Made by a program: the position numbers and the translations under genes. Below, one piece after another: positions 19,074 to 28,185 of a DNA stretch of 57,126 nucleotides (positions within the stretch are counted from its first letter, which is position 1; every line of letters begins with the position of its first letter). The notes under the pieces are model-generated. The model was not told the origin of the DNA, did not search any database, and saw only the letters and a list, made by a program, of their open reading frames with translations. The stretch comes from Catenovulum sp. 2E275 (GTDB lineage: Bacteria > Pseudomonadota > Gammaproteobacteria > Enterobacterales > Alteromonadaceae): NCBI RefSeq assembly GCF_025515275.1, contig NZ_JAOPFU010000027.1, forward strand, positions 1-57,126, written 5' to 3'.

Positions 19074-19192
19074 ATTCTTCCTTATTAAATTAAAGGGTTA
19101 ATGCTTGTACATAGGTTTACTGAGTTTAGATCAACTTTTAATTTTGAGTGTTATGACTCATTAGTTAGAGCTGGTTAATTTAAGACTTGCGC

Positions 19193-19210
19193 TACTAGTG
19201 GGTACCAGTA
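19193..19210. promoter_or_regulatory. Candidate operator palindrome upstream of ahr
   Basis: TACTAGTGGGTACCAGTA is an imperfect palindrome (TACT-A/G-GT and AC-C/T-AGTA arms, 14 of 18 positions symmetric). It lies between ahr and the end of the M61 gene. TACT/AGTA arms occur in operators of several redox- or aldehyde-responsive repressors, but no regulator is encoded nearby. Assignment is tentative. Confidence 0.3.
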
Positions 19211-19255
19211 TGCGCATTTTCTACTGTTAATTGTGCTAGCTTTTAACTATTTAAG

Positions 19256-21082
19256 TTAAACTATTGCTTGCCAGCTTTTCGCTTTTTCTGCATCAATCAC
19301 CGTCATTTGACTGAGTTCATTAACAGCGTCACTTAGCTGTATTACTGAGTTAAATAATTCACCATTTCTAATATATGAAACTGTGTAATCGTGATTCAAC
19401 GCCAGATTATTAACGACATTCGCAAAATTGGCTTTACTCACCACAATATTATCAATGGCAATAATATTGTCCTGAACGCTAATACCTGCTTTTTCGGCTG
19501 GGGAGTCTTCCAGCACTTGCATCACTTCAATACCTAGTTTTGATTCTTTAAACATAAAACCAAGATAAGGGCTATGTGCATCTGATGAAGTTTCTAATAA
19601 TGAGGCTGCTTTCGAAGGCACTTGTTTTAGTTCAACCCCAAAATCAGCTAGTAGCTCAGCTAATGGAATAGGGGCTTTGTTATTTAATAACTGATAAAAG
19701 GTTTCTCGAATGTGTGTTGAATGAGCGTCTGAAGCTGTTGTACCCGATAAAATAAGGCTATTTACAATATTAATTATTGTATCTAATTGAGTGCCTTTGT
19801 AATCAGCACCTTTATCTACAAAATCAGCCCATAAAGCACGCATTACATCATCTAATGATTTAGTTGCATTGGTTGCCTTACGAACCGTTAAATCAAGCCA
19901 CAAGGCTAATAATGAACCTTTAGTGTAATAACTAACTATGTTATTAACGGCATCAGGCCCTTGTTGATAAAACTTAGTCCAAGTATAAAAACTAGACTCA
20001 ATTAAATTTTGCTTTAACTGGCCTTTGCCTCGGTTAACACGGCTTATCGTCTGGCTTTTAAGTTTTAAATAATCTTCAAACGAAATAATGCCAGTTCGGA
20101 ATAAACTTAAATCATCATAATAAGAAGTAATACCTTCAAAAGCCCATAATTGCTTAGTGTAACTTTCTCGGTTTAAACGATATGGCACAAATTCTTCAGG
20201 CTTGATTCTGCATACATTCCAATTATGAAAATATTCATGCGAAACTAAGCTTAAAAAGGTTTTATAACCTTCTGATAATTCATCCGGTTTATTGATGTTT
20301 GGAAAATCAAAGGTTGAACATAATAATGCAGTGGAATTTTTATGCTCTAATCCGCCAAAACCACTTGGCAGAATATTGGTTAAAAACCAGTATTCACTAA
20401 AAGGTGGTTTTCCACCGGTTTCTTTTTCAAATAAATCAATATGGTGCTGACAAAGTTTGGTTAAATCTTGTTTTACTCTAGCCAAATCTGCATATTGTTT
20501 CCCGCTTAAAATTAAGTGGTGCGGTGTACCAGCGACCTCAAATTCAACAGCGGTAAAATCCGTGATTTCAACTGGGCAATCAATTAATTCAGCGTAATTG
20601 TCGGCATAATATTCACCAAAGTGATATTTTGGGGTAGCCGAAGATCGTTTTAATCCGGTTGCAACTTTCCAGTCTAAGTCTGGCTTAATAAGCGAAACTA
20701 ACTGCTTTGACTCTTCAAAGCCTTCAACTTGTAAAAATACACTGGTGCCGTTAAAAAATCCGCGTGTATTATCTAAATAGGCAGTTCTGACAGAGGTGTC
20801 AAAAGCATAAACCTGATATTGAATCTGGCTGGCTTTACCTTGAGTATTGAGTTGCCAGCTTTGTTTGTCTAGCGCGGTTAATTCAATTGGTTTTTGTTGT
20901 TGAAACGCTGCTATATTAACTATGTTTTTGGCAAAATCCCGCACCATATAAGAGCCGGGTATCCAGCTTGGTAAGCTGATTTTTAAGCTTTTTGGTGAGT
21001 GTACTGGAATATCAAGTGTGATATTAAATAAATGAGCGTTAGTTTGTTCAAATGAAATTTGATAATGAATGCTGGTTGACAT
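19256..21082 (-). CDS. M61 family glycyl aminopeptidase-like protein with PDZ domain
   Basis: A 608-residue M61-type metallopeptidase. The N-terminal beta domain starts with the usual PSWIPGSYMVRDFA segment. The zinc motif HEYFHNWN (HExxH) lies in the central gluzincin domain, and a C-terminal PDZ domain (about 500-590) includes VLEDSPAEKAGI. There is no evident signal peptide, so a cytosolic location is likely. It is divergent from the aldose epimerase gene. Substrate unknown. Confidence 0.93.
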   Translation of the reverse strand: MSTSIHYQISFEQTNAHLFNITLDIPVHSPKSLKISLPSWIPGSYMVRDFAKNIVNIAAFQQQKPIELTALDKQSWQLNTQGKASQIQYQVYAFDTSVRTAYLDNTRGFFNGTSVFLQVEGFEESKQLVSLIKPDLDWKVATGLKRSSATPKYHFGEYYADNYAELIDCPVEITDFTAVEFEVAGTPHHLILSGKQYADLARVKQDLTKLCQHHIDLFEKETGGKPPFSEYWFLTNILPSGFGGLEHKNSTALLCSTFDFPNINKPDELSEGYKTFLSLVSHEYFHNWNVCRIKPEEFVPYRLNRESYTKQLWAFEGITSYYDDLSLFRTGIISFEDYLKLKSQTISRVNRGKGQLKQNLIESSFYTWTKFYQQGPDAVNNIVSYYTKGSLLALWLDLTVRKATNATKSLDDVMRALWADFVDKGADYKGTQLDTIINIVNSLILSGTTASDAHSTHIRETFYQLLNNKAPIPLAELLADFGVELKQVPSKAASLLETSSDAHSPYLGFMFKESKLGIEVMQVLEDSPAEKAGISVQDNIIAIDNIVVSKANFANVVNNLALNHDYTVSYIRNGELFNSVIQLSDAVNELSQMTVIDAEKAKSWQAIV

Positions 21083-21200
21083 AATAAAGATAAAAAAGAC
21101 AATAAATAAAATTTATCTTACCGATATTTTTAACTCAATTCATCTGTATTTGCATGTTAAACTAATCATATTACAAATCATAATTTATAAGAGACTAAAA

Positions 21201-22262
21201 ATGACCTTATCAATAAAAGTAGAAGAGTATGGTATTTCACCAAAAGGTGAAGCAGTTCAATTGTTTACTTTAACTAATGCGCAAGGCGCATCAGCCAGTA
21301 TTACAAATTTTGGGGCTAACTTGGTTACATTATACACCCCTGATAATAAGGGCCAGTTTGCAGATATAGTTTTAGGTTATGACTCGCTCGAAGACTATTT
21401 TACTAATGTTCCATATTTAGGCGCTACTATTGGTCGAGTTGGTAATAGAATCGGAAATGGTCAGTGTGAAATAGCTGGTAAAACTTATACTTTTGTTCAA
21501 AATAATGGAACTAATCATTTACATGGTGGTTTAGAAGGATTTGATAAAAAAGTTTGGCGAGCAGAAACATTTAAGACAGAGAGTAGTGTTGGTATACACT
21601 TGGATTTATTGAGCGAAGATGGTGATCAAGGCTACCCTGGTAATTTACAGGTACGTACCACTTATGAATTACATAATGATAATCAACTAACATGTGAATA
21701 TTCGGCCACAACCGATAAAACCACTATTTTAAATATGACTAACCATAGTTATTTTAATTTAGATATGGCTAATCAAACGGATATTTTAAGTCATGAACTG
21801 CAATTAAAATCCAACCAGGTTACGTTATTAGACCAGAATCAATTACCTACTGGTGAAGTTATGAATGTTGCTGGAACCGCTTTTGATTTTACTGAGCCTA
21901 AAGCCATTGGTCAGGATATTTTTGCTGACGATGCTCAGTTAAATATAGGTGGGGGTTATGATATTAACTATATAATCACGGATCAATCTTCGCAATTAAG
22001 AGTTGCTGCAATTGTTACAGAAGCTAAAACTGGACGCAGATTAACGGTGAAAACAACTGAGCCTTGTATTCAGCTATATACCGCTAATTTTTTAGATGGT
22101 AGCTTAAAAGGTAAAGGTCGTGCGTTTGAGAAACATTCTGCATTTTGTTTAGAACCTCAACATGTTCCGGATGCACCAAACAAACCTATGTTTAAATCGA
22201 TAGAATTAAAACCGGGCGAAACTTACTCAAGCAAAATGAGTTTTGCTTTTGATACAGTTTAA
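21201..22262 (+). CDS. galM: Aldose 1-epimerase (galactose mutarotase)
   Basis: A 353-residue galactose mutarotase that interconverts alpha and beta anomers of aldohexoses. Family hallmarks are LGATIGRVGNRI, NNGTNHLHGG and NMTNHSYFNL, with the catalytic His and a Glu near the C-terminus (CLEPQHVPDAPN). The frame is open for 44 codons upstream, but the ATG at 21201 has AAGAGA in front and matches the family start. There are no other sugar genes next to it. It ends at a strong bidirectional terminator. Confidence 0.93.
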   Translation: MTLSIKVEEYGISPKGEAVQLFTLTNAQGASASITNFGANLVTLYTPDNKGQFADIVLGYDSLEDYFTNVPYLGATIGRVGNRIGNGQCEIAGKTYTFVQNNGTNHLHGGLEGFDKKVWRAETFKTESSVGIHLDLLSEDGDQGYPGNLQVRTTYELHNDNQLTCEYSATTDKTTILNMTNHSYFNLDMANQTDILSHELQLKSNQVTLLDQNQLPTGEVMNVAGTAFDFTEPKAIGQDIFADDAQLNIGGGYDINYIITDQSSQLRVAAIVTEAKTGRRLTVKTTEPCIQLYTANFLDGSLKGKGRAFEKHSAFCLEPQHVPDAPNKPMFKSIELKPGETYSSKMSFAFDTV

Positions 22263-22285
22263 GTTTTAAGCTGCTAATCAAACAT

Positions 22286-22314
22286 AAAAAATAGCGCCAC
22301 AGGCGCTATTTTTT
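22286..22314. terminator. Bidirectional terminator galM / gshB
   Basis: A perfect 13-bp stem AAAAAATAGCGCC / GGCGCTATTTTTT with a 3-nt loop between two convergent genes. A and T runs on both sides support termination from either direction. Confidence 0.95.
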
Positions 22315-22344
22315 ATTGAATTAACGATGTTGATGAATTCAAAA

Positions 22345-23295
22345 TTAGTTTAATTTAGCCTCTATTGCATCAAATAATTTAGTGGTTATTTTGGCATCTG
22401 GATAGGCTTTTTCAATTTCACGAATACAAGTTGGGCTGGTTACGTTTATTTCCGTTAACTTGTCTCCAATTACATCTAAGCCAACAAAAATTAAGCCTTT
22501 TTGTTTTAAAGTTGGACCAACTTTAGCTGCAATCGCTCGGTCTGAATCGGATAAAGGTCTGGCTTCACCACGGCCTCCGGCGGCTAAATTACCGCGAGTT
22601 TCACCTTGTGCCGGAATTCGGGCTAAGCAATAATCAACAGGTTCACCATCTATCACTAAAATACGTTTATCGCCGTCTTTAATTTCCGGTATATAAGTTT
22701 GCGCCATAGCATAACGGGTTTGATGTTCGGTTAAGGTTTCAATTATAACGCCAACATTGGCATCATTCGGTTTTAATCTAAAGATTGATGCGCCGCCCAT
22801 GCCATCTAAAGGTTTTAAAATCACATCTTGATGTTGCTGATAAAACGCTTTTAATTTTTCAGCACTGCGTGTGACTAAGGTCGTAGGCGTGAGCTCTGCA
22901 AACCAGGCGGTAAATAGTTTTTCATTAGCATCGCGCAAGCTTTGTGGCTTGTTTACAATTAAACAGCCTTCGTCTTCGGCTCGTTCCAGTAAATAGGTTG
23001 CATAAATATATTCGGTATCAAACGGCGGATCTTTGCGCATTAAAATGGTATCTAGTTCAGCTAATGCTTGCTCAACCGGCTCACCTAATTGATACCAGTT
23101 TTGTGGATCTTCTTGCACTTTTAACGGGCGCATTCGGGCGTAGCTACGACCATCTTCTAAATAAAGGTCGGCCATTTCCATATAAAATATTTGATAATTA
23201 CGCGCTTGTGCTTCAAGCAACATCGCAAAGCTGGAGTCTTTATGTATTTTTATCTGGCTGATGGGATCCATCACAATACCAAGTTTAATTGTCAT
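22345..23295 (-). CDS. gshB: Glutathione synthetase GshB
   Basis: A 316-residue ATP-grasp enzyme that joins gamma-glutamylcysteine and glycine to form glutathione. Conserved segments include GIVMDPI at the N-terminus, ILMRKDPPFD, the ATP-grasp KPLDGMGG loop, RGNLAAGG and the C-terminal EINVTSPTC. Length is as in E. coli. Single gene; the 151-bp repeat copy 2 lies upstream of its promoter region. Confidence 0.97.
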   Translation of the reverse strand: MTIKLGIVMDPISQIKIHKDSSFAMLLEAQARNYQIFYMEMADLYLEDGRSYARMRPLKVQEDPQNWYQLGEPVEQALAELDTILMRKDPPFDTEYIYATYLLERAEDEGCLIVNKPQSLRDANEKLFTAWFAELTPTTLVTRSAEKLKAFYQQHQDVILKPLDGMGGASIFRLKPNDANVGVIIETLTEHQTRYAMAQTYIPEIKDGDKRILVIDGEPVDYCLARIPAQGETRGNLAAGGRGEARPLSDSDRAIAAKVGPTLKQKGLIFVGLDVIGDKLTEINVTSPTCIREIEKAYPDAKITTKLFDAIEAKLN

Positions 23296-23478
23296 CAGTG
23301 CGCCTTAATATCTGAAAAATAATTCATTTAAATATGGTTACGCTTTGGCTTAAATCAAGGTCAAAATAAAGTTAATCTAATATTACCTCAATTCGGTTTA
23401 ATGAATATGTTTCAAACGGCCTTTTTTCGCGGGTACTGCGTTAAATTCACTTGCAATACGACTCCATGGATGGGGGAG
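23296..23478. other. Upstream region of gshB, left flank of repeat copy 2
   Basis: No gene is seen here. It holds the gshB promoter region on the minus strand. Immediately left of repeat copy 2 is the G-rich sequence CTCCATGGATGGGGGAG, which may belong to the repeat element; the window edge prevents comparison with copy 1. A short AAATTCAC/GTGAATTT pair brackets the junction but is too small to define a boundary. Confidence 0.4.
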
Positions 23479-23629
23479 GTAGAGCGACGTCGGAACTAAA
23501 GCCGAGACTAGCTATTGACGCGTGAATTTGCCTTGTCCGCACAAAAAAATGCTCGTTAGAAACCATGTGGAATGATAAGGTTAAATAATTCAATTAGTTA
23601 GAATACACCTTAACCCGAGTTGAGGTTAA
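23479..23629. repeat. 151-bp dispersed repeat, copy 2
   Basis: Direct repeat of 1-151 with one mismatch, located between gshB and the coiled-coil membrane protein gene. Both copies are in the same orientation and 23.5 kb apart. The shared tract ends at GGTTAAA, after which the copies diverge. There is no open reading frame of note, no terminal target duplication that I can recognise and no transposase nearby. Confidence 0.92.
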
Positions 23630-23825
23630 ATTGATTACTACACACCAATATAATCCCAACACGCAATTAATCGGGTTTGTTAAAAATTTATATGCTAACT
23701 ACTTTATAAACTTAAGATCAGTAAAACCTTGCTCACAAAATTAAATTTAGCGGCTTGGTCAATTAATACTCAGCTGTTAATATGAGTCAAATTCAATCAC
23801 TCTCAATAAATAATAATAAACAGAT

Positions 23826-25022
23826 ATGATGGAACAAACTTCATTACCACTTGAGCAAGACACTTCAAAAAAATCTGATAAAAACATTAATAATCAATCA
23901 GGTGAACCAGATCCGTTAGAGCCTTTAAATAACACAAATAACTTGCAGCAAAATAAACGGGCTTTTAATTTAAATGCATTCATTAACTTTTTTACGCCCA
24001 AGCGATTGCATTTTATATTTCTAATACTCTTATTTATATCGCCATTTATTACGATTATGGTTAGCTTGCATCTTTGGGTCGGTAATTCACAAAAAGCAGA
24101 ATCTTTAGCCGGATATTTACAAAGTTCAGCCAAGGTTTCGGCTAATTTAGCAGTACAAAGTCATTTATTATCAGCCAATTTAGAGCAAATTAAGATTAAC
24201 GCTATTCAACAAAATTTTGCTCAAACTCAGGCTGAATTAACCAACATGCTTAAATTGCCAATTGCCCAAACAAACTTGGCTAATTTAAAACCTCAAATTG
24301 AAAATGCACTAAATCAAAAAGGTAATTTAGTTGAAAGCTTAACCCAACTGGAACAACTTAATCATACTTTAACCGAAAGCCTTAAACTGCTAGATGATGC
24401 CAAATTTAATTTAACTCAGGCGTTAGCACCAACCATTAAACGGTTAGATGAATATAAAGCAGAAACTCAGTTTGAGCAGTTAACTGCTAATGCTAATCGC
24501 AGTGATTTATTTAATGCGCTCAACCATAAACAAGGTGAAGAAAAATTTGAAGCGCTGCAAGCCAGTGCTCAGGATTATCTACGATTATTAGAAGCCAGTT
24601 TTTATGTGCAGCAAGCTCAGCTATTACCCGAACTATTAGTTAATGCTAATCAGGCAAAAACAAAATTGAAAACTCTACAGCGTGATTTTAATGATATTCC
24701 AACCAATATGGCGATAAAAAACTGGTTAAACTCGCTTGAGCAACACACTTTATTAGCGCCTGAGAATATTATTGAATTTAATCAACAACGCTTAGCCTTA
24801 ACTCAAAATCTTAATCAGCATGTTCAGCAATGGCTACAACAAATGGATACGGCTCAGTTAATGATTGATAAAATAGACCAAATTATTATAAATTCACATT
24901 TAAGTAACAAAAATAAGTCTATATTAATATTATTGATTTTATTTAGTTTGATTCAATTAATGGTTTTAATTGGTTATTTTTATAAAAAAGGGTTTTTAAA
25001 TGGTGCTAACACAAAACCTTAA
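23826..25022 (+). CDS. Coiled-coil membrane protein of unknown function
   Basis: A 398-residue protein I do not recognise. A charged, Asn-rich cytoplasmic N-terminus (1-58) is followed by a membrane segment (about 62-85), a roughly 280-residue helical region rich in Gln, Leu and Asn with coiled-coil character, and a second membrane segment (about 370-390). The layout is that of a membrane sensor or structural protein with an extracytoplasmic helical domain but no C-terminal signalling domain. Two adjacent ATGs (23826, 23829) could start it. It overlaps the acetyltransferase gene by 23 bp, so the two are probably co-expressed. Confidence 0.8.
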   Translation: MMEQTSLPLEQDTSKKSDKNINNQSGEPDPLEPLNNTNNLQQNKRAFNLNAFINFFTPKRLHFIFLILLFISPFITIMVSLHLWVGNSQKAESLAGYLQSSAKVSANLAVQSHLLSANLEQIKINAIQQNFAQTQAELTNMLKLPIAQTNLANLKPQIENALNQKGNLVESLTQLEQLNHTLTESLKLLDDAKFNLTQALAPTIKRLDEYKAETQFEQLTANANRSDLFNALNHKQGEEKFEALQASAQDYLRLLEASFYVQQAQLLPELLVNANQAKTKLKTLQRDFNDIPTNMAIKNWLNSLEQHTLLAPENIIEFNQQRLALTQNLNQHVQQWLQQMDTAQLMIDKIDQIIINSHLSNKNKSILILLILFSLIQLMVLIGYFYKKGFLNGANTKP

Positions 25023-25620
25023 AGCAGTTTATTTATCTGCTGAAGATATTAATATTGCAAGCTCGTTATTATATTTAGCTTATCACGATGACCCATTTTT
25101 TTTAGCTTGTTTTGAAAGCGAAAAAGACGGTTACGAACAAAGGCTCAGATCGGCAATTCGTGAAGAACTTTTAATTTTTTGGGATAAATCTCAGCCTATG
25201 GTTGGGATTTATAATGATGACGAAAATTTATTAGCCGTAGCTTGTTTAATTCAGCCTGGAATTGAGTTTGGTGCGCAACGCTTTTGGCACTGGCGCTTAA
25301 AAATGATGCTAACAACGGGTTATGTTTCAACCCGTAGTATGATCGAAAAAGAAGACAAGGTACGACAGGCGATTCCTGCTGAGCATTATCATTTATTGGC
25401 TTTTATTGCGGTGCATCCACATCATCAGCATCATGGAGTGGGGCATTATTTAATGAAAGCCGTTGATACCATGGTAAATGAGCAGAAAAATAGTGAAGGG
25501 GTTGGGGTTTTGGTGACCGTTGAGCATTATCAAAAGTTTTTTGCTGATGCCAATTATCAAAAAATTAAAGATTTACAGGTTGGTAAAGTACCTTGCCAGT
25601 TGATGTTTAAATTTAAATGA
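25000..25620 (+). CDS. GNAT family N-acetyltransferase
   Basis: A 206-residue GNAT-fold protein. The acetyl-CoA-binding motif A region is LLAFIAVHPHHQHHGVGHYLMKAVD (given in part: AVHPHHQHHGVG), followed by a VTVEHYQKFF strand-helix typical of motif B. The substrate cannot be told from the sequence. The start at 25000 lies inside the preceding gene with AGGG about ten bases upstream. A clear terminator follows. Confidence 0.85.
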   Translation: MVLTQNLKAVYLSAEDINIASSLLYLAYHDDPFFLACFESEKDGYEQRLRSAIREELLIFWDKSQPMVGIYNDDENLLAVACLIQPGIEFGAQRFWHWRLKMMLTTGYVSTRSMIEKEDKVRQAIPAEHYHLLAFIAVHPHHQHHGVGHYLMKAVDTMVNEQKNSEGVGVLVTVEHYQKFFADANYQKIKDLQVGKVPCQLMFKFK

Positions 25621-25644
25621 TCAATATTTAAACTGTTATGTAAT

Positions 25645-25677
25645 AAAGCTGTTAAGCAAGTTAACAGCTTTATGTTT
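25645..25677 (+). terminator. Terminator after GNAT gene
   Basis: A perfect 11-bp stem AAAGCTGTTAA / TTAACAGCTTT with a 5-nt loop and a downstream T-rich tail. It lies between the GNAT gene and the convergent queC and could act in both directions. Confidence 0.85.
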
Positions 25678-25696
25678 TAGCTTTTAAATCATGGCT

Positions 25697-26353
25697 TTAT
25701 TCATATTCTAATGGATCTGTTAAGTCATTTTCTGCAAACGCTTCAAGCCTTTCCTGACAAGCGCCGCATTTTCCGCAGGCTTTTGCTCGGCCATTATAAC
25801 AAGTCCAACTTTGGCTATAATCCAAACCCATTTTTAAACCATGCGTTAAAATATCTATTTTTGAATCATTTAAAAATGGGGTAACAATATCAATTGGCTG
25901 ATAATCTGCGATAGCACAAACTGCTTTCATTTTTTCGACAAATTCAGGTCGGCAATCAGGGTAAATTGCATGATCGCCCGAATGCGCACCATAAAATACT
26001 TTGTTTGCGCCAATAGATACTGCATAACCTACTGCCAGCGATAATAAAATCATATTTCGATTAGGCACAACGGTAGATTTCATGCTGTCTTCTTCGTAAT
26101 GACCTTCGGGAATATCAATATCATCTGTTAATGACGAACCCGCCAAAAGCGAATTAATTGCAGAAATATCAACCACTTTATGCTGCACATTAAGATTTTC
26201 ACAAACCTTGGCTGCAAACTCTAATTCTTTTAAATGGCGCTGACCATAATTAAAGCTTAACGGATAAACCTGATAGCCTTCGGCTATTGCTTGATTGAGT
26301 ACGGTAAAAGAGTCCATACCGCCAGAATAAATAACAACTGCTTTTTCAGACAT
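25697..26353 (-). CDS. queC: 7-cyano-7-deazaguanine synthase QueC
   Basis: An ATP-dependent enzyme converting 7-carboxy-7-deazaguanine to preQ0 in queuosine biosynthesis. The PP-loop motif is YSGGMDSFT, and the C-terminal zinc cysteines are in [15 protein letters not shown]. The product is 218 residues from the ATG at 26353, which has TGAGGAAATC in front. The open frame runs on upstream through the promoter region shared with queE, but that extension is not credible. It is divergent from queE, the preceding enzyme of the pathway. Confidence 0.96.
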   Translation of the reverse strand: MSEKAVVIYSGGMDSFTVLNQAIAEGYQVYPLSFNYGQRHLKELEFAAKVCENLNVQHKVVDISAINSLLAGSSLTDDIDIPEGHYEEDSMKSTVVPNRNMILLSLAVGYAVSIGANKVFYGAHSGDHAIYPDCRPEFVEKMKAVCAIADYQPIDIVTPFLNDSKIDILTHGLKMGLDYSQSWTCYNGRAKACGKCGACQERLEAFAENDLTDPLEYE

Positions 26354-26373
26354 GATTTCCTCAAAAAATAGCC

Positions 26374-26379
26374 TATAAT
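26374..26379 (+). promoter_or_regulatory. -10 box of queE promoter
   Basis: A perfect TATAAT followed by a GC-rich discriminator. The -35 is not obvious. It overlaps an in-frame ATG at 26378, which is therefore unlikely to be transcribed; this supports the queE start at 26423. Confidence 0.5.
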
Positions 26380-26422
26380 GCGCGCTAAGTTTACTGATAC
26401 CAGCAGAGGTTACAAGCCTGAT

Positions 26423-27088
26423 ATGAAATATCCCGTCAATGAAATTTTTGAAACCATACAAGGTGAGGGCAGTATGACGGGCATACCGTCTATTTTTATT
26501 CGTTTACAAGGCTGTCCGGTTGGCTGCTCATGGTGCGATACTAAACATACTTGGGAAGTTAAACCCGAGCTACAGGTAGATGTTTCACAAATTATTAGTG
26601 TTTCAAATGAATCTGAAAACTGGGCACAAATGACTAGCCAAGACTTATTAGCTCAGGTGCTTAAATATCAGGCCAGACATATCGTGATTACTGGCGGCGA
26701 GCCTTGTCTGTATGACTTAACTGAATTAACTCAGGTTTTGCATGATGCCGGTTGTACCACACAAATAGAAACCAGTGGTACATTTGAAGTGAAAACCCAT
26801 GCTGATACTTATGTTACGGTTTCGCCTAAAGTGAATATGAAAGGCGGCTATCAAATATTAACCTCAGCTCTTAATCGGGCGGACGAAATTAAACATCCGG
26901 TAGCAACCGAACAGCACATCGATGACCTGAATGCTTTGCTTGCTAAACGTGAAGAAAACCGAAAAATTAGTATTTGCTTGCAACCTATCAGCCAGAAAAA
27001 ACGCGCGACCGAACTGGCTATTCAAACCTGTATTAAAAATAACTGGCGGTTATCAGTTCAAATGCATAAATATCTAGCAATTGATTAA
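26423..27088 (+). CDS. queE: 7-carboxy-7-deazaguanine synthase QueE
   Basis: A radical SAM enzyme that makes 7-carboxy-7-deazaguanine from 6-carboxytetrahydropterin. The 221-residue product begins [16 protein letters not shown], as in E. coli QueE. The cluster motif CPVGCSWC (CX3CX2C) is present, followed by TKHTWE, and ITGGEPC binds SAM. It is divergent from queC with only 69 bp between start codons, so the pair shares a control region. I saw no preQ1 riboswitch. Confidence 0.96.
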   Translation: MKYPVNEIFETIQGEGSMTGIPSIFIRLQGCPVGCSWCDTKHTWEVKPELQVDVSQIISVSNESENWAQMTSQDLLAQVLKYQARHIVITGGEPCLYDLTELTQVLHDAGCTTQIETSGTFEVKTHADTYVTVSPKVNMKGGYQILTSALNRADEIKHPVATEQHIDDLNALLAKREENRKISICLQPISQKKRATELAIQTCIKNNWRLSVQMHKYLAID

Positions 27089-27160
27089 AATTATTGACTT
27101 TTTGTAAAGGATACCGAACCCTAAACCGCAACCAATGCGACATCTTGAAATGGAGGAAAG

Positions 27161-28063
27161 ATGCAAAAGTTAAATTATTTTACTGTTGATGTATTTACTG
27201 GAGAAAGGTTTCAAGGTGCTCAAATAGCTGTGGTGCCAGATGCGGCTGGTTTATCCGAACAACAAATGATGAAAATTGCTGCTGAATTTAATTTATGGCG
27301 CAGTGTTTTTATTGTGCCAAGTGATAAAGCCGATAAAAAAATTCGAGTATTTAATGGCAAGCGCGAATTTAATTTTGGCGGACACCCAACATTGGCAGCC
27401 ATTTATTGTTTAGCCAAACAAAATAGGTTGGATTTAACGGATGGCGACAATCAATTCAGCATTGAAGAAACACATGGCTTGGTAAAATGCAAAGTTAAAA
27501 TTGAAAATGGTGAGCCAGTATTTAACCAGTTTGTGGTGGATGCGAACCCAGAATACGACAGCTTTGCCCCAACAGAAGAAGAGTTAGCCAGCTTTTTAAA
27601 TACCGATGCGCTTAAACTATTAAGCCCGGGTTTTAAACCTATGTTAGTGGCAACCGAAATTCCTTATCTGATTGTACCGGTTGATAGCTTAGAAACCTTA
27701 AAACAAGTGCGTTTTAGTTATGATACTTGGGCTTCATCGACTGCGCCTGCAACTTGCGCTAACGCTATTTTATTATTTGCCCGAGCAGATGATAGCTGTC
27801 AGGCCGATTTTCACTGTCGAATGGTTGGTCCGGTTTTTGGTATGCACGAAGATCCGCCTGTTGGCGCAGCAATGCCAGCTTTTAGCGGTTATTTGTCTCA
27901 GTTTACTGATACACCGCAACAATTTGTGGTTGAACGTGGTGTGTATCAAGCACGCTATAGTTATTTACATATTGATATTCAATCGGTTTCGAGTGACAAG
28001 ATCACATTGAGTATTGGCGGACAGGCTGTTTTATCTAGCCAAGGAAGTTTATTTTTAGACTAA
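27161..28063 (+). CDS. PhzF-family protein lacking the usual catalytic Glu
   Basis: A 300-residue member of the PhzF/diaminopimelate-epimerase-like fold family. Both halves are recognisable: an N-terminal FTVDVFTGERFQGAQIAVV, then FNFGGHPTLAA, and a C-terminal EDPPVGAAMPAFSGYL. The position of the PhzF catalytic Glu45 (NLSE in the classic family) is R47 in FNLWRSVF, so the standard proton-transfer mechanism is unlikely. GGAGGA gives a strong ribosome-binding site. It is a single gene with its own terminator. Substrate unknown. Confidence 0.85.
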   Translation: MQKLNYFTVDVFTGERFQGAQIAVVPDAAGLSEQQMMKIAAEFNLWRSVFIVPSDKADKKIRVFNGKREFNFGGHPTLAAIYCLAKQNRLDLTDGDNQFSIEETHGLVKCKVKIENGEPVFNQFVVDANPEYDSFAPTEEELASFLNTDALKLLSPGFKPMLVATEIPYLIVPVDSLETLKQVRFSYDTWASSTAPATCANAILLFARADDSCQADFHCRMVGPVFGMHEDPPVGAAMPAFSGYLSQFTDTPQQFVVERGVYQARYSYLHIDIQSVSSDKITLSIGGQAVLSSQGSLFLD

Positions 28064-28130
28064 TATTGGTTTTAGTTTTATAGAGCCAGATTAGAGTTTT
28101 CCAAACAACTCAAAATTAAATGTAAAATTT

Positions 28131-28167
28131 AAAGCAGGGTTTTGTATTACATTTCCCTGCTTTTTTA
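28131..28167 (+). terminator. Terminator after PhzF-family gene
   Basis: A 9-bp stem AAAGCAGGG / CCCTGCTTT with a 15-nt loop followed by TTTT. It lies between the PhzF-family gene and the convergent chemoreceptor gene. Confidence 0.8.
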
Positions 28168-28185
28168 TTAGTTAAATCATTAAAT

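Noticed and set aside
23453-23530. AAATTCAC/GTGAATTT inverted pair around the left edge of repeat copy 2
   Set aside because: Eight bases at this distance in AT-rich DNA is not beyond chance and does not match known element ends.
26354-26422. Possible preQ1 riboswitch between queC and queE
   Set aside because: The gap is only 69 bp and contains a TATAAT box; I could not find the stem and A-rich tail of a preQ1-I aptamer on either strand.
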